From an uncultured Tenacibaculum sp. (lineage in GTDB: Bacteria; Bacteroidota; Bacteroidia; Flavobacteriales; Flavobacteriaceae), in assembly GCF_947494125.1 (NCBI RefSeq), contig NZ_CANLTU010000002.1, positions 496,001-560,000 on the forward strand: 64,000 nt of DNA. The letters are read 5' to 3'. The translations under genes were made by a program, and so were the position numbers. Shown here in pieces: positions 35,476 to 44,398 of this stretch; positions within the stretch are counted from its first letter, which is position 1, and the number at the start of each line of letters is the position of its first letter. A model generated the notes under the pieces. The model saw nothing but the letters and a program-made list of their open reading frames with translations. It ran no database searches and was not told the origin of the DNA.

Positions 35476-36765
35476 TTAGTATTCTTCTTTTTCCTTTTTA
35501 CTTGGAGTTTTACGAATAATGAGTCTCAAACCTTTGTCGTAATTAAAATAGCTCCAACTCCAATTCATAAATACAATTAATCGATTTCTAAAATCAACGA
35601 GTAACATGAGGTGAAGAAACATCCAAACGAGCCAAGCAATTCCTCCCGAAAATTTGAAGAATGGTAGATCAACAACCGCTTTGTTTCTTCCAATAGTTGC
35701 CATTGTTCCTCTGTCATTATAATTAAAAGGTTTTAATTCTTTTCCCTTAGCCATTGCATTGAAATTTACTCCTAAAGTATGCCCTTGTTGTCCGGCAATA
35801 GAAGCCAGCATTGGATGTCCTTTTCCGTCCATTTCCGATTCGATACTAGCCACATCTCCAATTGCAAAAACATTTTCCTGACCAATTACTTTGTTAAATT
35901 GATCCGTAATTATGCGGTTACTTTTATTTAAACTCTTTTCTAAGCCTGCCACAGGTAAGCCCTTAACACCTGCTGACCAAATTAAAGTTCGTGCTTTAAA
36001 ATCTGTCTTTGATGATATAACAGTGCTGCCATCATAATCTTTTACAAAAGTATTTAGCCAAATGTTTACTCCTAATTTTTTTAAAAACTTATAAGACTGT
36101 GAAGAAGCCTTTTCGCTCATTGATGGTAATACTTTATCTGAAGCTTCTATAATATGAATTTGCATTTGACGAATGTCAAGGTCTGGGTAATCTTTAGGTA
36201 AAATATTTTTCTTTAATTCTGCCAAAGCTCCTGCTAATTCTATTCCTGTTGCTCCACCACCAACAATTACAAAATTCATATACTCATCTCGAACTGAAAG
36301 ATCTGTAATACTTAATGCTTTTTCAAAATTTTGAATAATTAGACTTCTTAAATCCAAGGATTCTCGAAGACTTTTCATGGTGTATCCAAATTTCTCAATA
36401 TTTTTTAAGCCAAAAAAATTGGTTACAGCACCCGTAGCTATAACCAAATGATCATATTTTATAATTCCCAAATCGGAATCAACTTCTTTGGTATCTACAT
36501 TTACATGATGTACATCTGTCATTCGAAAATGAAAGTTTTTCTTTCCTTTAAATACTTTTCGAATTGGATACACAATAGAGTCTGGTTCTAAGCTAGAACT
36601 AGCCACCTGATACATTAGAGGTTGAAAAGTATGGTAATTGTTTTTATCTAGAAGAACTACTTGGTAATTTTTAGTGTTGATTTTTTTTACAAGCTTTAAA
36701 CCAGCAAAACCACAACCTATAATTACAATTCTTGGTAAACCGATACTTGGTATGTTACTGTTCAT
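35476..36765 (-). CDS. ndh: Type II NADH dehydrogenase (NDH-2)
   Basis: 429 residues. The FAD-binding Rossmann motif is IIGCGFAGLKLVKKI near residue 14, the NADH-binding one IVGGGATGIELAGALAEL near residue 165, and the second FAD contact is IGDVASI. The C-terminal amphipathic/hydrophobic segment (WLVWMFLHLMLLVDFRNRL) anchors it to the inner membrane. NDH-2 passes electrons from NADH to quinone without pumping protons. It is followed at a distance by DUF2071 and is preceded by a 377-base interval with palindromic sites. Confidence 0.93.
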   Translation of the reverse strand: MNSNIPSIGLPRIVIIGCGFAGLKLVKKINTKNYQVVLLDKNNYHTFQPLMYQVASSSLEPDSIVYPIRKVFKGKKNFHFRMTDVHHVNVDTKEVDSDLGIIKYDHLVIATGAVTNFFGLKNIEKFGYTMKSLRESLDLRSLIIQNFEKALSITDLSVRDEYMNFVIVGGGATGIELAGALAELKKNILPKDYPDLDIRQMQIHIIEASDKVLPSMSEKASSQSYKFLKKLGVNIWLNTFVKDYDGSTVISSKTDFKARTLIWSAGVKGLPVAGLEKSLNKSNRIITDQFNKVIGQENVFAIGDVASIESEMDGKGHPMLASIAGQQGHTLGVNFNAMAKGKELKPFNYNDRGTMATIGRNKAVVDLPFFKFSGGIAWLVWMFLHLMLLVDFRNRLIVFMNWSWSYFNYDKGLRLIIRKTPSKKEKEEY

Positions 36766-37080
36766 AATGGTATTTCACTTTTATTTTTTAGATTTCTTTT
36801 TAATTAAAGTTTTCTATTTTATAGTGAATATTCTGTTGTATTCAAATTTAAGATAAAGGAACCAAAGTTTTTCTAATATTGCTATTAAAGTAAAAAGAAA
36901 AACACACTCGTTTTTTTAACTTACTTAAGATAGAGTTGTTTATGAATCTTTGATTTTATTTAAATTATGAAACAAAATTATTAAGATATTTTTCAAAACT
37001 TCTTAAGATATCTTAAGAAATTAATTAAGTTTTGGCTTTTCAGTTTGCAGATAACGTTTGCATGTAGTGAATATATTTAA
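36766..37080. other. Gene-free interval upstream of ndh with a 20-bp palindrome
   Basis: There is no supportable gene. A perfect 20-bp palindrome TTCTTAAGATATCTTAAGAA occupies 37000-37019. TTAAGATA recurs singly at about 36848, 36924 and 36980, so the interval carries several copies of one possible half-site upstream of ndh. A tandem GTTTGCA pair occurs near 37038-37060. Confidence 0.5.
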
Positions 37081-37126
37081 AAAGCTGTAACATAACTCAT
37101 TTTTTAATGAGTTATGTTACAGCTTT
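37081..37126. terminator. Strong terminator after the DUF4386 gene
   Basis: A perfect 21-bp stem (37081-37101 with 37106-37126) with a T4 loop lies just downstream of the minus-strand gene that ends at 37143. A and T runs flank it, so it can work both ways. Confidence 0.9.
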
Positions 37127-37142
37127 TTATTATTAAATATCG

Positions 37143-37823
37143 TTATTTTATTTCAGTTTCATAGGTTGAAGAATTCAATCCTTTAAAAATTAACCAAAGT
37201 GGTAGAATTAATTGAATTAGCCCTATAGGAAGAAGCATATTCATACTTATACTTTGTCCAAAAATTGAAAATAACATTTCAACAAACATAAGTAGTACAG
37301 CTATTATTCCAACTATTGAGAGGATTCTTGGAATTAATTTAGATATAAATAATGTATAGTATAGAATAAAAACAGGGAAGCAAGAAATTAGCATACTTAA
37401 GTAATGCGACCACCAATGTTTCTTGTAAAATATAGTACCTAATGTGTTTAATATAGTTGAATTATCTGTCCCGTTTTTAGAATATTCTAAACTTAATTCT
37501 AACATGGACAACACATTAATATTATCTATAGATATGACTACAAAGCTTAGTATACTAAATGCTAAATATAGAAATGCCAAAGAGGTATTGTATTTTTTAA
37601 AAATAGGTACTAAAATAGTAGCTATAACTATCGATAGTATACCACTTAAAAATAAAAGTAAGGTTGAAAGAATAATTTGAGTTGAGTTTTGGGAAGTGGT
37701 AGTTAGATAATTATCTGCAAATAATACTGGACCTTGTAAAAATTGGTAAACTATAACACCAGTTGCAAAAATGATTAAAAATAATAAACCTATAATACGT
37801 CCAGTTGCCTTATTTGATTTCAT
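37143..37823 (-). CDS. DUF4386 family membrane protein
   Basis: 226 residues with six predicted membrane helices (about 9-28, 50-72, 80-100, 130-155, 168-190, 195-215). The beginning (KATGRIIGLLFLIIFATGVI) and the overall layout fit DUF4386, integral membrane proteins of unknown role that are frequent in Bacteroidota accessory regions. It is monocistronic and ends at a strong terminator. Confidence 0.8.
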   Translation of the reverse strand: MKSNKATGRIIGLLFLIIFATGVIVYQFLQGPVLFADNYLTTTSQNSTQIILSTLLLFLSGILSIVIATILVPIFKKYNTSLAFLYLAFSILSFVVISIDNINVLSMLELSLEYSKNGTDNSTILNTLGTIFYKKHWWSHYLSMLISCFPVFILYYTLFISKLIPRILSIVGIIAVLLMFVEMLFSIFGQSISMNMLLPIGLIQLILPLWLIFKGLNSSTYETEIK

Positions 37824-38137
37824 GATTTTAATTAATTAGTTGATTGATTCTAAGACGAATTACACTCAATATTGTTACAAATGATATGTTAGTTTCAAGC
37901 TATAGAAAATGGAGGAGTGTTTGGACATATGCAAAGCTTATGTAGAAAAACTACAGATTTAATATTGTTTGCTTATTCTTGTTCTGTTCTAATAAAAAAA
38001 CATCAATCCTTTTTTAATTTTTATTCGTTTCTTAAACTTTGTTAATTGTGTGCTAATTATCTGTTAATTATGTTGTTAACCTGTTACGTTTGTTTAAATA
38101 TCTCGTCTTCTTAATATAACCATAAAAACATTTTATT
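37824..38137. other. Gene-free interval carrying a plus-strand promoter
   Basis: An exact -7 box TACGTTTG lies at 38085-38092, 45 bases before a small ORF. Upstream are repeated GTTAATT words (38041-38080). Nothing else is supportable here. Confidence 0.45.
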
Positions 38138-38257
38138 ATGAAAACCAAGAATAAAATTATTAAAAAAATAAAAAGAACAATCATAGAATCGAGAAGAGAA
38201 GTTTGGAACAAAAAAAGAAATTATAATCATAGATTTAGAATAGCATTTTATAGTTAA
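38138..38257 (+). CDS. Possible 39-residue highly basic protein
   Basis: The ORF begins MKTKNKIIKKIKRTII and ends RFRIAFYS; about one third of its residues are K or R with few acidic ones. It is the only plus-strand candidate gene between 24.0 and 43.2 kb. An exact TAnnTTTG box lies 45 bases upstream. The composition suggests nucleic-acid or membrane binding. It could also be a chance ORF in AT-rich DNA, or part of a small RNA. Confidence 0.4.
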   Translation: MKTKNKIIKKIKRTIIESRREVWNKKRNYNHRFRIAFYS

Positions 38258-38398
38258 TTAGTAGTTTTTTTAGCTACAATTTTTCTGTTGGTTTCTATCG
38301 GTAAATTCTATTATTACATCCGTTAATTTTTATATATTCCTATCTTCAAAAAGGTTTTATGCCTTTCTTCCCTCTCGTTTTCTAAATTTTTTACATAA

Positions 38399-38426
38399 AA
38401 AAAACACTTCGTTAGAGGTGTTTTTT
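38399..38426 (-). terminator. Terminator of locus B
   Basis: A 9-bp stem with one G-U pair (38401-38409 with 38416-38424, 6-base loop) is flanked by A and T runs, just after the stop of the minus-strand gene ending at 38433. Confidence 0.8.
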
Positions 38427-38432
38427 ATCTAC

Positions 38433-38873
38433 TTATTTTTCAGTAAAACTTGTTGTCCAAAGCACAGGATACTTTATTATTTTATCTTTTTGTTTTTCAA
38501 TCAAATATATCTTTTTGAATACAGTGTTTTTAAAAAAATTAGTATTCATCTCTTTTACTCTTTTTTTTTCTATACTTTTTAATGTTTCAAATTTTATCTT
38601 ATTTAAGTATTTAATATTACAAGTGTCTATTTTATTTTTTTTATCTAAAACAAAAGATTCTTCACCGATATAAAAAATAGTACGATTTCCTTTTCTTTTT
38701 TTTCTATATTTTTTAATTAGCAAATCGTTCCCAATACCATCTTCAATTACATATTTTTCTTTACTATGTTCATTAAATGAGAGATAAATAGTTTCTTTAT
38801 TTTCTTGTGCATTTAAATGAACATTATTAAATAATAAAATATACAATATTAAAATACTTCTCTCTATTGACAT
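38433..38873 (-). CDS. Small exported protein, partner of the HExxH lipoprotein (locus B)
   Basis: 146 residues with a cleavable signal (SILILYILLFNNVHLNAQ). The mature protein is lysine-rich with short strands (NRTIFYIGEESFVLDKK) and shows no similarity by eye to the partner in locus A. It overlaps the end of the HExxH lipoprotein gene by 10 bases, the same coupling as in locus A. I do not recognise a family. The shared gene order suggests it depends on, inhibits or is processed by the upstream protein (inference). Confidence 0.65.
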   Translation of the reverse strand: MSIERSILILYILLFNNVHLNAQENKETIYLSFNEHSKEKYVIEDGIGNDLLIKKYRKKRKGNRTIFYIGEESFVLDKKNKIDTCNIKYLNKIKFETLKSIEKKRVKEMNTNFFKNTVFKKIYLIEKQKDKIIKYPVLWTTSFTEK

Positions 38874-40255
38874 GTTTCATTTTTATTAAGGTTAATATAA
38901 TCACTTATAACTTTTTTAATTCTGTCTTGCTCTTCTTTCGATAAACTTGTCCAAGTATAAATATTTGATTTGATCAAACCTTCCCAAGCTGTATCCAAAT
39001 AAAATTGATTAGAATGTTGGTTATTATCAAAGTCACTTAAAATATCAGCTATTGTTTGTCTATAATGTGTTGCCATTTGTTGGTGTTGCCAGTTTTTATG
39101 ACGTCTATAATAATCATAAATTCCTGGAAAATCTTTTTTTATACTAATAATATAATCTTTTTGCTGTTGCGAAGACCAACCAGTAAAATCTAAATTGCCT
39201 TGTTTGGCAAGAGATAACAGTTTTCTAAACATTTCAGCGTGAATAACTTCATGAGCAATAGTTTTGGCAGTCATTAAATTAGGTCTATAACCTACTCCAT
39301 GAATATTCGAATTACTATTTATAGCTATTGTAATTACATAATCTGGTGAACTACCAGCTCCATTGGGAGCTCTTGTTTCTCCTCTTGTGTTTCCCAAATC
39401 TTCCATTATAAGATTTAAATGGCTAACAGGAAAATCTCCATCAAATTTTTGTATAGCATTTTTAAAATTAGTACTTAATTTTTCTAAATTCTCATAAACA
39501 CATTTAGCTTTTCCCGTTAGCTCATTGATAATTTTATCATCAGTAGAATTGCCATTATTCCCATTGTTATTTCTACCACCATGGTATCCATCACCATAAT
39601 TATTGTCATTATTATACCCAAGACAGAATCTTGAATTAGGAACGATTCTTACAGAGCCGTCAGAAAACCGTTCAACAATTTGATAGCATCGTTCTTGAGG
39701 TTCAACTCTAGCATACAAATCAGGAGATTTAGTTTGTAAAACGCCATTAACATACTCATTTATAAAGGATTTATCTTTTTTATTTTTTATAATAATTGAG
39801 CCAGAAAATTCTTTAGAAATATTAGAATAACTAATGTTCTCTTTATTAGAAATAAAGTTTAAAGAATTTAAAGGAGATATAATAGTAGCAAAGTAATGTG
39901 TTGTCTTTTTATTTTTATTAAAAGAAAAAAGAATTCGATTATGAAAATTTATAACAGTATTTTCATTACTCTTTAATGATTGAGCTTTTTTAGGGTTTAA
40001 AAAAATTTCTAAAATAAGATCATTTTCTTTCTTGAAGATTTGAGAGTTGTTCCAATTAATATTTTCAGAGAGAGAAAGTAGTTTTTGTTGATGTTCAGTT
40101 AAAGAAATATTATTAAAATAATTTTTAGCTTTTTGAATATATTCCGAACTTTGATTGAGCTCTAAATTTTCTTCTTGATTTTCACAATTCCATAATAATA
40201 GAGAAATTCCTATTAAAAACGCTCCAAGTTTTAAACCGTTTATTTTCCTTTTCAT
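38864..40255 (-). CDS. HExxH zincin-like lipoprotein, locus B
   Basis: 463 residues, paralogue of the protein at 31662. Shared features are the near-identical lipoprotein signal (GISLLLWNCENQEE), an N-terminal domain of about 180 residues, an asparagine/glycine-rich linker (about 212-232), the phrase INELTGKAKCVYENL, and the metal motif H335-E-V-I-H339 (IAHEVIHAEMF). A conserved Q-H391-Q-x-M-A follows. The metalloprotease-like half is better conserved than the N-terminal half. The linker differs completely (S/G-rich in A, N/G-rich in B). LytTR-like repeats precede it. Confidence 0.8.
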   Translation of the reverse strand: MKRKINGLKLGAFLIGISLLLWNCENQEENLELNQSSEYIQKAKNYFNNISLTEHQQKLLSLSENINWNNSQIFKKENDLILEIFLNPKKAQSLKSNENTVINFHNRILFSFNKNKKTTHYFATIISPLNSLNFISNKENISYSNISKEFSGSIIIKNKKDKSFINEYVNGVLQTKSPDLYARVEPQERCYQIVERFSDGSVRIVPNSRFCLGYNNDNNYGDGYHGGRNNNGNNGNSTDDKIINELTGKAKCVYENLEKLSTNFKNAIQKFDGDFPVSHLNLIMEDLGNTRGETRAPNGAGSSPDYVITIAINSNSNIHGVGYRPNLMTAKTIAHEVIHAEMFRKLLSLAKQGNLDFTGWSSQQQKDYIISIKKDFPGIYDYYRRHKNWQHQQMATHYRQTIADILSDFDNNQHSNQFYLDTAWEGLIKSNIYTWTSLSKEEQDRIKKVISDYINLNKNETCQ

Positions 40256-40379
40256 ATTTATTTAAATTATTGATTCATAATCACATTTTCATCGTAATTA
40301 ATATTTAATTACAAGCAGTAATGTGTTCTAATGCTTATCAATTTTAATTAAAATAAATGCTTTTAAATAGGGTAAATGA

Positions 40380-40409
40380 ATAAACGGATACTTTAACGTA
40401 ATAAACGGT
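40380..40409 (-). promoter_or_regulatory. Tandem direct repeats matching the LytTR-family binding consensus (locus B)
   Basis: The same ACCGTTTAT-N12-TCCGTTTAT as upstream of locus A, inside a 37-bp block identical at both loci, 125 bases before the start codon. Similarity continues for about 40 bases downstream. The rest of the 345-base interval (40256-40600) shows nothing else besides a hairpin at its far end. Confidence 0.7.
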
Positions 40410-40550
40410 ATAAGGCATTGTTTATTAGGAGGTAGGGTGTTGTGAGAAAGACGATTTATTTATTGTGTTAAAGGTATTCACTAGTGTTTATAAATACTTT
40501 TTTACAGCTACTAGCGAGTCAAACTAATATTGATATGTGCTGTATTTTAT

Positions 40551-40568
40551 TTAGCTTTTTTAAGCTAA
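40551..40568 (-). terminator. Small hairpin after the gene ending at 40601
   Basis: TTAGCTT pairs with AAGCTAA (7 bp, T4 loop). On the minus strand no long T run follows, so it is a weak terminator candidate. Confidence 0.4.
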
Positions 40569-40600
40569 GAGTTATTGATTAAAGGTTCTGTTTGCTAATA

Positions 40601-41281
40601 CTAATGTCGATAAATTATATTTACTAAAATTAACCTCTTCAGGATATAATCATTTAAGTTTAGATGGTTTTTTAATATTAAATCAGACATTATTATTGGA
40701 TTTCTTAGATCTCCTGTTAGCTCAATATATTCTATGTAGTTTTTTAAAAAAGAAGATTTATTTTTTGTCTTTTTTAATGCTTTTAGAAAAAGTCCAATCA
40801 TATTTATTTGAATACTATTTTTTGTTCTTTCTAAAGTATTGTTTGTATTATCAAAATCTTCACAGCAATATATTTCTGTTCTAGTATATTCAAACGTATT
40901 GTTTGGTTTTAAACATTTGTATTTAGCTATAATCGCTTTTTTATTTTCATCATATTTAGACTTTCCAGCATAAACAGAATCTGCTACACAATATATGTTT
41001 TGTTTTAAAAGGCTCTTATTAAAAGTGTTTTTCATTTCTTTAGAGACTGTTTTTTCTAAAGTTATTTTCTTTTCTACAAACTCTGATAAAAATTGTTTGT
41101 ACGCGTTTTTTATTTCAAGGTTAGAATATTTCCTTTTTAAAAAGTTGTTTTCAAAATCGGTTAAAAGTAAATTTAATGTCTTGACATTTTCTGCTCCTAA
41201 TGTTTTTTCAAAATCTTTTTGTTGAGAGTAATTGACCACATTATAAAATACCGTTATTAATATAATTGTAATCTTTTTCAT
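40601..41281 (-). CDS. Exported hypothetical protein
   Basis: 226 residues with a cleavable signal (MKKITIILITVFYNVVNYSQ). The mature part is alpha-helical and lysine/asparagine-rich with four cysteines (CVADS, KCLKP, YCCED) that could form disulfides outside the cytoplasm. It lies upstream of locus B with the same direction but 345 bases away, so it is probably a separate unit. I do not recognise a family. Confidence 0.65.
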   Translation of the reverse strand: MKKITIILITVFYNVVNYSQQKDFEKTLGAENVKTLNLLLTDFENNFLKRKYSNLEIKNAYKQFLSEFVEKKITLEKTVSKEMKNTFNKSLLKQNIYCVADSVYAGKSKYDENKKAIIAKYKCLKPNNTFEYTRTEIYCCEDFDNTNNTLERTKNSIQINMIGLFLKALKKTKNKSSFLKNYIEYIELTGDLRNPIIMSDLILKNHLNLNDYILKRLILVNIIYRH

Positions 41282-41339
41282 AGTTTTTCAATTATTTAAA
41301 GGTTTATTAAGGTTATAGATTGTTAGCGATTTGTTGGTT

Positions 41340-41798
41340 TTATTTTTTTTTAATGTTTGTTTCATAAATATTTATCCACTCCTTAACACTCATTTTTTTC
41401 ATTAATTCTCCAATAAGTTCATAAGGAATTTCATTCAACTTCTTAAATCTTACACAGCTTTTACCCATATCTAGTTTAAGTTTACAATGCTTGGGATATT
41501 CGGTTACGAACCATTTCAATAATTTAGGATCGGAATAAATGCCCATATGATAAAAGTTTATAGAATTTTTTTGCGATGCAATTCCCGCGAAAGGAAGCGG
41601 TTCGCTTGGTTTGCAATGATAACCTTCAGGATATAGTGTATGCGGAACAACATAACCCAATCCGCCATAACTAATACCTGCTTCAAAACCTTTTGGCAAA
41701 TTTTTCAAGATAACATCGTGAAGTTTGTTAAAAGGTAAGACTCTGTCCTTAGGAAGGTTTATCAGAATTTCTGTTACTGTTTTTCCAACTGCTTTCAT
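41340..41798 (-). CDS. DUF1801 domain protein
   Basis: 152 residues, cytoplasmic. The pattern GISYGGLGYVVPHTLYP and FAGIASQKNSINFYHMGIY, followed by KSCVRFKKLNEIPYELIGELM, is that of DUF1801 (YdhG/frataxin-like fold). Some relatives have been proposed to handle iron, but no function is settled. It is monocistronic. Confidence 0.82.
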   Translation of the reverse strand: MKAVGKTVTEILINLPKDRVLPFNKLHDVILKNLPKGFEAGISYGGLGYVVPHTLYPEGYHCKPSEPLPFAGIASQKNSINFYHMGIYSDPKLLKWFVTEYPKHCKLKLDMGKSCVRFKKLNEIPYELIGELMKKMSVKEWINIYETNIKKK

Positions 41799-41988
41799 AT
41801 AGGTGTCTTTATATTAAAAAATAGTAATGCAATTAATACTTATAGTGTTTTTTACAACTCAAATTAAAAAAGACTAAATTATACTGTAAACCTTTTTTAA
41901 ATAAAGGTTTGCAGTACCTTAATATACGAATAATCATTGAGCATGTTTTATTCTGTTGATATACTTTTTTAGATTTTATCATTCTGTT

Positions 41989-43170
41989 TTACTTAGGCAA
42001 ATTTTTTGACCATAATTCAGCTATACTTTGACTGGCGAGGTTATAATCTGTATTTTTTGCTTTTTCGTTTCTCTCTTTGGAGTACAATACATTTTCGTTA
42101 AATAAAGATTTTGCTAAATTTCTTCCAGCCATTGTGATTGCTGTTGTTTTTTGAAATCTATTTTCTTGAAATTTACTAAATGCTTCTTCTATAGTTTCTG
42201 ATTGTTCTAAAATAGCAGCAAAATGCCAAGCATCTTCTATTGCTTGACAAGCTCCTTGCCCTGAAGTAGGTAATGATGCATGTGCAGAATCGCCTATTAA
42301 ACATACATTGTTTTTGTACCATTTTAGAGTAGGGTTGTGGTCAAATACTTCGATATACTTGATGTTCTCTTCTTTTGTTAATTTTATAATTTCTTTGATT
42401 TCTGGAGGCCAAGAATCAAATAGCTTAAGAAGTTCTGTTTTATGGTTTTTATTTTTAAATGAAGCATTTATGGGTAAAGATTTTCCACCTGCCCAATATC
42501 CTTTGTTTTTATTAATTGTTACAATTCCAAATCGTTCACCAGTACCCCAAAAGTCCATTACATTGTTTTTTGAAAAAATAAGTTTTTTGCTTTCTACTAT
42601 TCCAATCCAATTAACAAAATTTTGATAAACAGGAGTATTGTTACCATTTACGTACTGTCTAGCCATAGAATTTATTCTTCCATCAGCTCCAATAACAATT
42701 TGTGTGTGTATAGAAATACCATTCTCAAAATTTACAGAAGTAATATTGTTTTGGTATGAAATATTTAAAGCATTATGATTATAATGAATAGGAATATTCA
42801 ATTCATTTATTTTGTTTAATAGAATGTTTTGTAAATCTGTTCTACCTATAGAATAGCTTTTAAAACCAATATGTTTATTGATTTTATTTACTTCAATGGC
42901 ACCTAAATAATCTTTGTTTTTTGTCCAACGTTGCATTTGCAATAATTGTCCACCTAGTTTTTCTATTTCTGTTAATAGACCAAGTTTGTGAAAAATTTTA
43001 GTAGCATTTGACCATAAAACTAAACCAGCTCCCATAGTTGTTACTGTATTTCTACGCTCATATATGCTAAGATTTTTAAACCCTTTTTGATATAAAGCTA
43101 TAGCTGTTGTTAAGCCTCCAATTCCTGCACCTAAAATTGCTATTTTAGAATCTTTATCTCTCATTTTCAT
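41989..43170 (-). CDS. FAD-dependent monooxygenase (PHBH-like)
   Basis: 393 residues. The FAD Rossmann motif is AILGAGIGGLTTAIALYQKG near the start. The central IVIGADGRINSMAR is the DG motif, and NVCLIGDSAHASLPTSGQGACQAIEDA is the GD motif. This is the flavoprotein hydroxylase family that includes TetX-like and aromatic hydroxylases. It diverges from an HxlR-type regulator with a palindrome between them. The substrate may be an aromatic compound or a quinone-like toxin; this is inferred only from context. Confidence 0.9.
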   Translation of the reverse strand: MKMRDKDSKIAILGAGIGGLTTAIALYQKGFKNLSIYERRNTVTTMGAGLVLWSNATKIFHKLGLLTEIEKLGGQLLQMQRWTKNKDYLGAIEVNKINKHIGFKSYSIGRTDLQNILLNKINELNIPIHYNHNALNISYQNNITSVNFENGISIHTQIVIGADGRINSMARQYVNGNNTPVYQNFVNWIGIVESKKLIFSKNNVMDFWGTGERFGIVTINKNKGYWAGGKSLPINASFKNKNHKTELLKLFDSWPPEIKEIIKLTKEENIKYIEVFDHNPTLKWYKNNVCLIGDSAHASLPTSGQGACQAIEDAWHFAAILEQSETIEEAFSKFQENRFQKTTAITMAGRNLAKSLFNENVLYSKERNEKAKNTDYNLASQSIAELWSKNLPK

Positions 43171-43188
43171 ATTATCTAATTTTATTAT

Positions 43189-43237
43189 TACTTTTGATTT
43201 CCAAGTAAAAATAATAAATAACTTGGTTTTTCCAAGT
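43189..43237. promoter_or_regulatory. HxlR promoter with a three-part operator
   Basis: A plus-strand -7 box TACTTTTG (43189-43196) is followed by CCAAGT (43201-43206), ACTTGG (43221-43226) and CCAAGT (43232-43237). The last two form a palindrome with a 5-base spacer. The first half-site falls on the probable start site, a position suited to repression. Confidence 0.6.
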
Positions 43238-43252
43238 ATTAAGCAGCAGGAT

Positions 43253-43666
43253 ATGAGTCAAAAGTTTAGGTCGAGTTGTCCAATTAGTTCAGCATTAGAT
43301 ATAATAGGGGATAAGTGGTCTTTGTTAATTATTAGAGATATGATGTTTTCTGGAAAGAAAACATATACAGAGTTTAATAAATCAAGTGAAAAAATATCAA
43401 CAGATATCCTTTCTAGTAGATTAACGAAACTAAATGAGTTAGGTATTATTACTAAAGGAAAACAGGAAGGAAATAAAAAAACAAATATTTACAAGCTTAC
43501 TAAAAAAGGAACAGAATTGTTACCAATACTTTTAGAAATTGCACAGTGGAGTGATAAAAATTTAAATGACCACTTGGAGGATGGGGCAAAACCATTTGTT
43601 AATAAATTCAAATCAAATAAAGAAGAATTTGTTCAAAACATGTATGCTCTTTTTAAAAATCGATAG
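43253..43666 (+). CDS. HxlR/DUF24-family transcriptional regulator
   Basis: 137 residues from the ATG at 43253; an in-frame TTG at 43223 lies inside the operator and is rejected. The winged-helix core is CPISSALDIIGDKWSLLIIRDMM with the recognition region SRLTKLNELGIITK. C9, just before the core, matches the conserved N-terminal cysteine of DUF24 regulators (YodB, HypR type) that sense quinones and other electrophiles. A divergent FAD monooxygenase and a convergent quinone reductase fit that role. Direct evidence is lacking. Confidence 0.9.
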   Translation: MSQKFRSSCPISSALDIIGDKWSLLIIRDMMFSGKKTYTEFNKSSEKISTDILSSRLTKLNELGIITKGKQEGNKKTNIYKLTKKGTELLPILLEIAQWSDKNLNDHLEDGAKPFVNKFKSNKEEFVQNMYALFKNR

Positions 43667-43760
43667 ATTTATTTAGGTATTAATTGCTTAATCTAGTTTT
43701 TAACATTTTGGAGTATTTAGCACAAACTCTTCTTTAGCTTTTATAATTTTCAGGAAATTG

Positions 43761-44339
43761 TTATTTTAATGTACCACCTAAAACAGTTATTTTTTTTAAC
43801 CATTTTTCTCTAAAGTTTAAGCTTGAATTTTTAATTGGTGCGATATAAGTAACTTTGACAGGATTAACTCCGCAAAACTGCAATGTCCCTTTTTTAAACT
43901 GATTAATTGCAGGTCGCTTCATAATTAAAAAATCGTACCATTTTGGTGTATCAGCTGTAATAATTAATCGGGCTGATTTTCCTTTCAATAGCTTTTCAGG
44001 TAATGGTTTTCCTTCAATAGGTTGAAAGGTAATTTCGGGCAAGAATATTCTATCTATAAAACCTTTCATTAATGCGGGGTAACCATACCACCATATTGGG
44101 AATATCCATACAATATGATCTGCTTTTTTTATTTTGTCAATCGCATCAATTAAATCAGATTCTAATTCTGTTCTCTTTCGATATCCAAATGCTAGATTAG
44201 GATTAAAATCTAAATCCGTAATATTAATTTGAGTCAATGTAACATTTACTTTATTTGCTCCTTTTATGTAAGCTTCAGATAAAGCATAGTTAAAACTTTG
44301 TTTATCTGGATGTCCATTAATTATTAAAACTTGTTTCAT
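43761..44339 (-). CDS. Flavodoxin-fold NAD(P)H quinone oxidoreductase
   Basis: 192 residues. The opening LIINGHPDKQSFNYALSEAY is the FMN/FAD phosphate loop of the NQO1/MdaB/KefF group, and WIFPIWWYGYPALMKGFIDR is the conserved flavin-binding segment. These enzymes reduce quinones by two electrons, avoiding semiquinones. It lies convergent to the HxlR regulator and directly downstream of a Crp/Fnr-type regulator on the same strand, which may control it. Confidence 0.9.
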   Translation of the reverse strand: MKQVLIINGHPDKQSFNYALSEAYIKGANKVNVTLTQINITDLDFNPNLAFGYRKRTELESDLIDAIDKIKKADHIVWIFPIWWYGYPALMKGFIDRIFLPEITFQPIEGKPLPEKLLKGKSARLIITADTPKWYDFLIMKRPAINQFKKGTLQFCGVNPVKVTYIAPIKNSSLNFREKWLKKITVLGGTLK

Positions 44340-44398
44340 TTTGTTCCATGTTTTTCACAAAGAACAGGACTAATAAAAATATTAGAAAGGACATTTGT

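Noticed and set aside
40995..41225. Plus-strand ORF of 76 codons opposite the exported protein gene
   Set aside because: The minus-strand gene has a clear signal peptide and normal composition; the plus-strand reading is phenylalanine/serine-rich, typical of antisense to lysine-rich coding.
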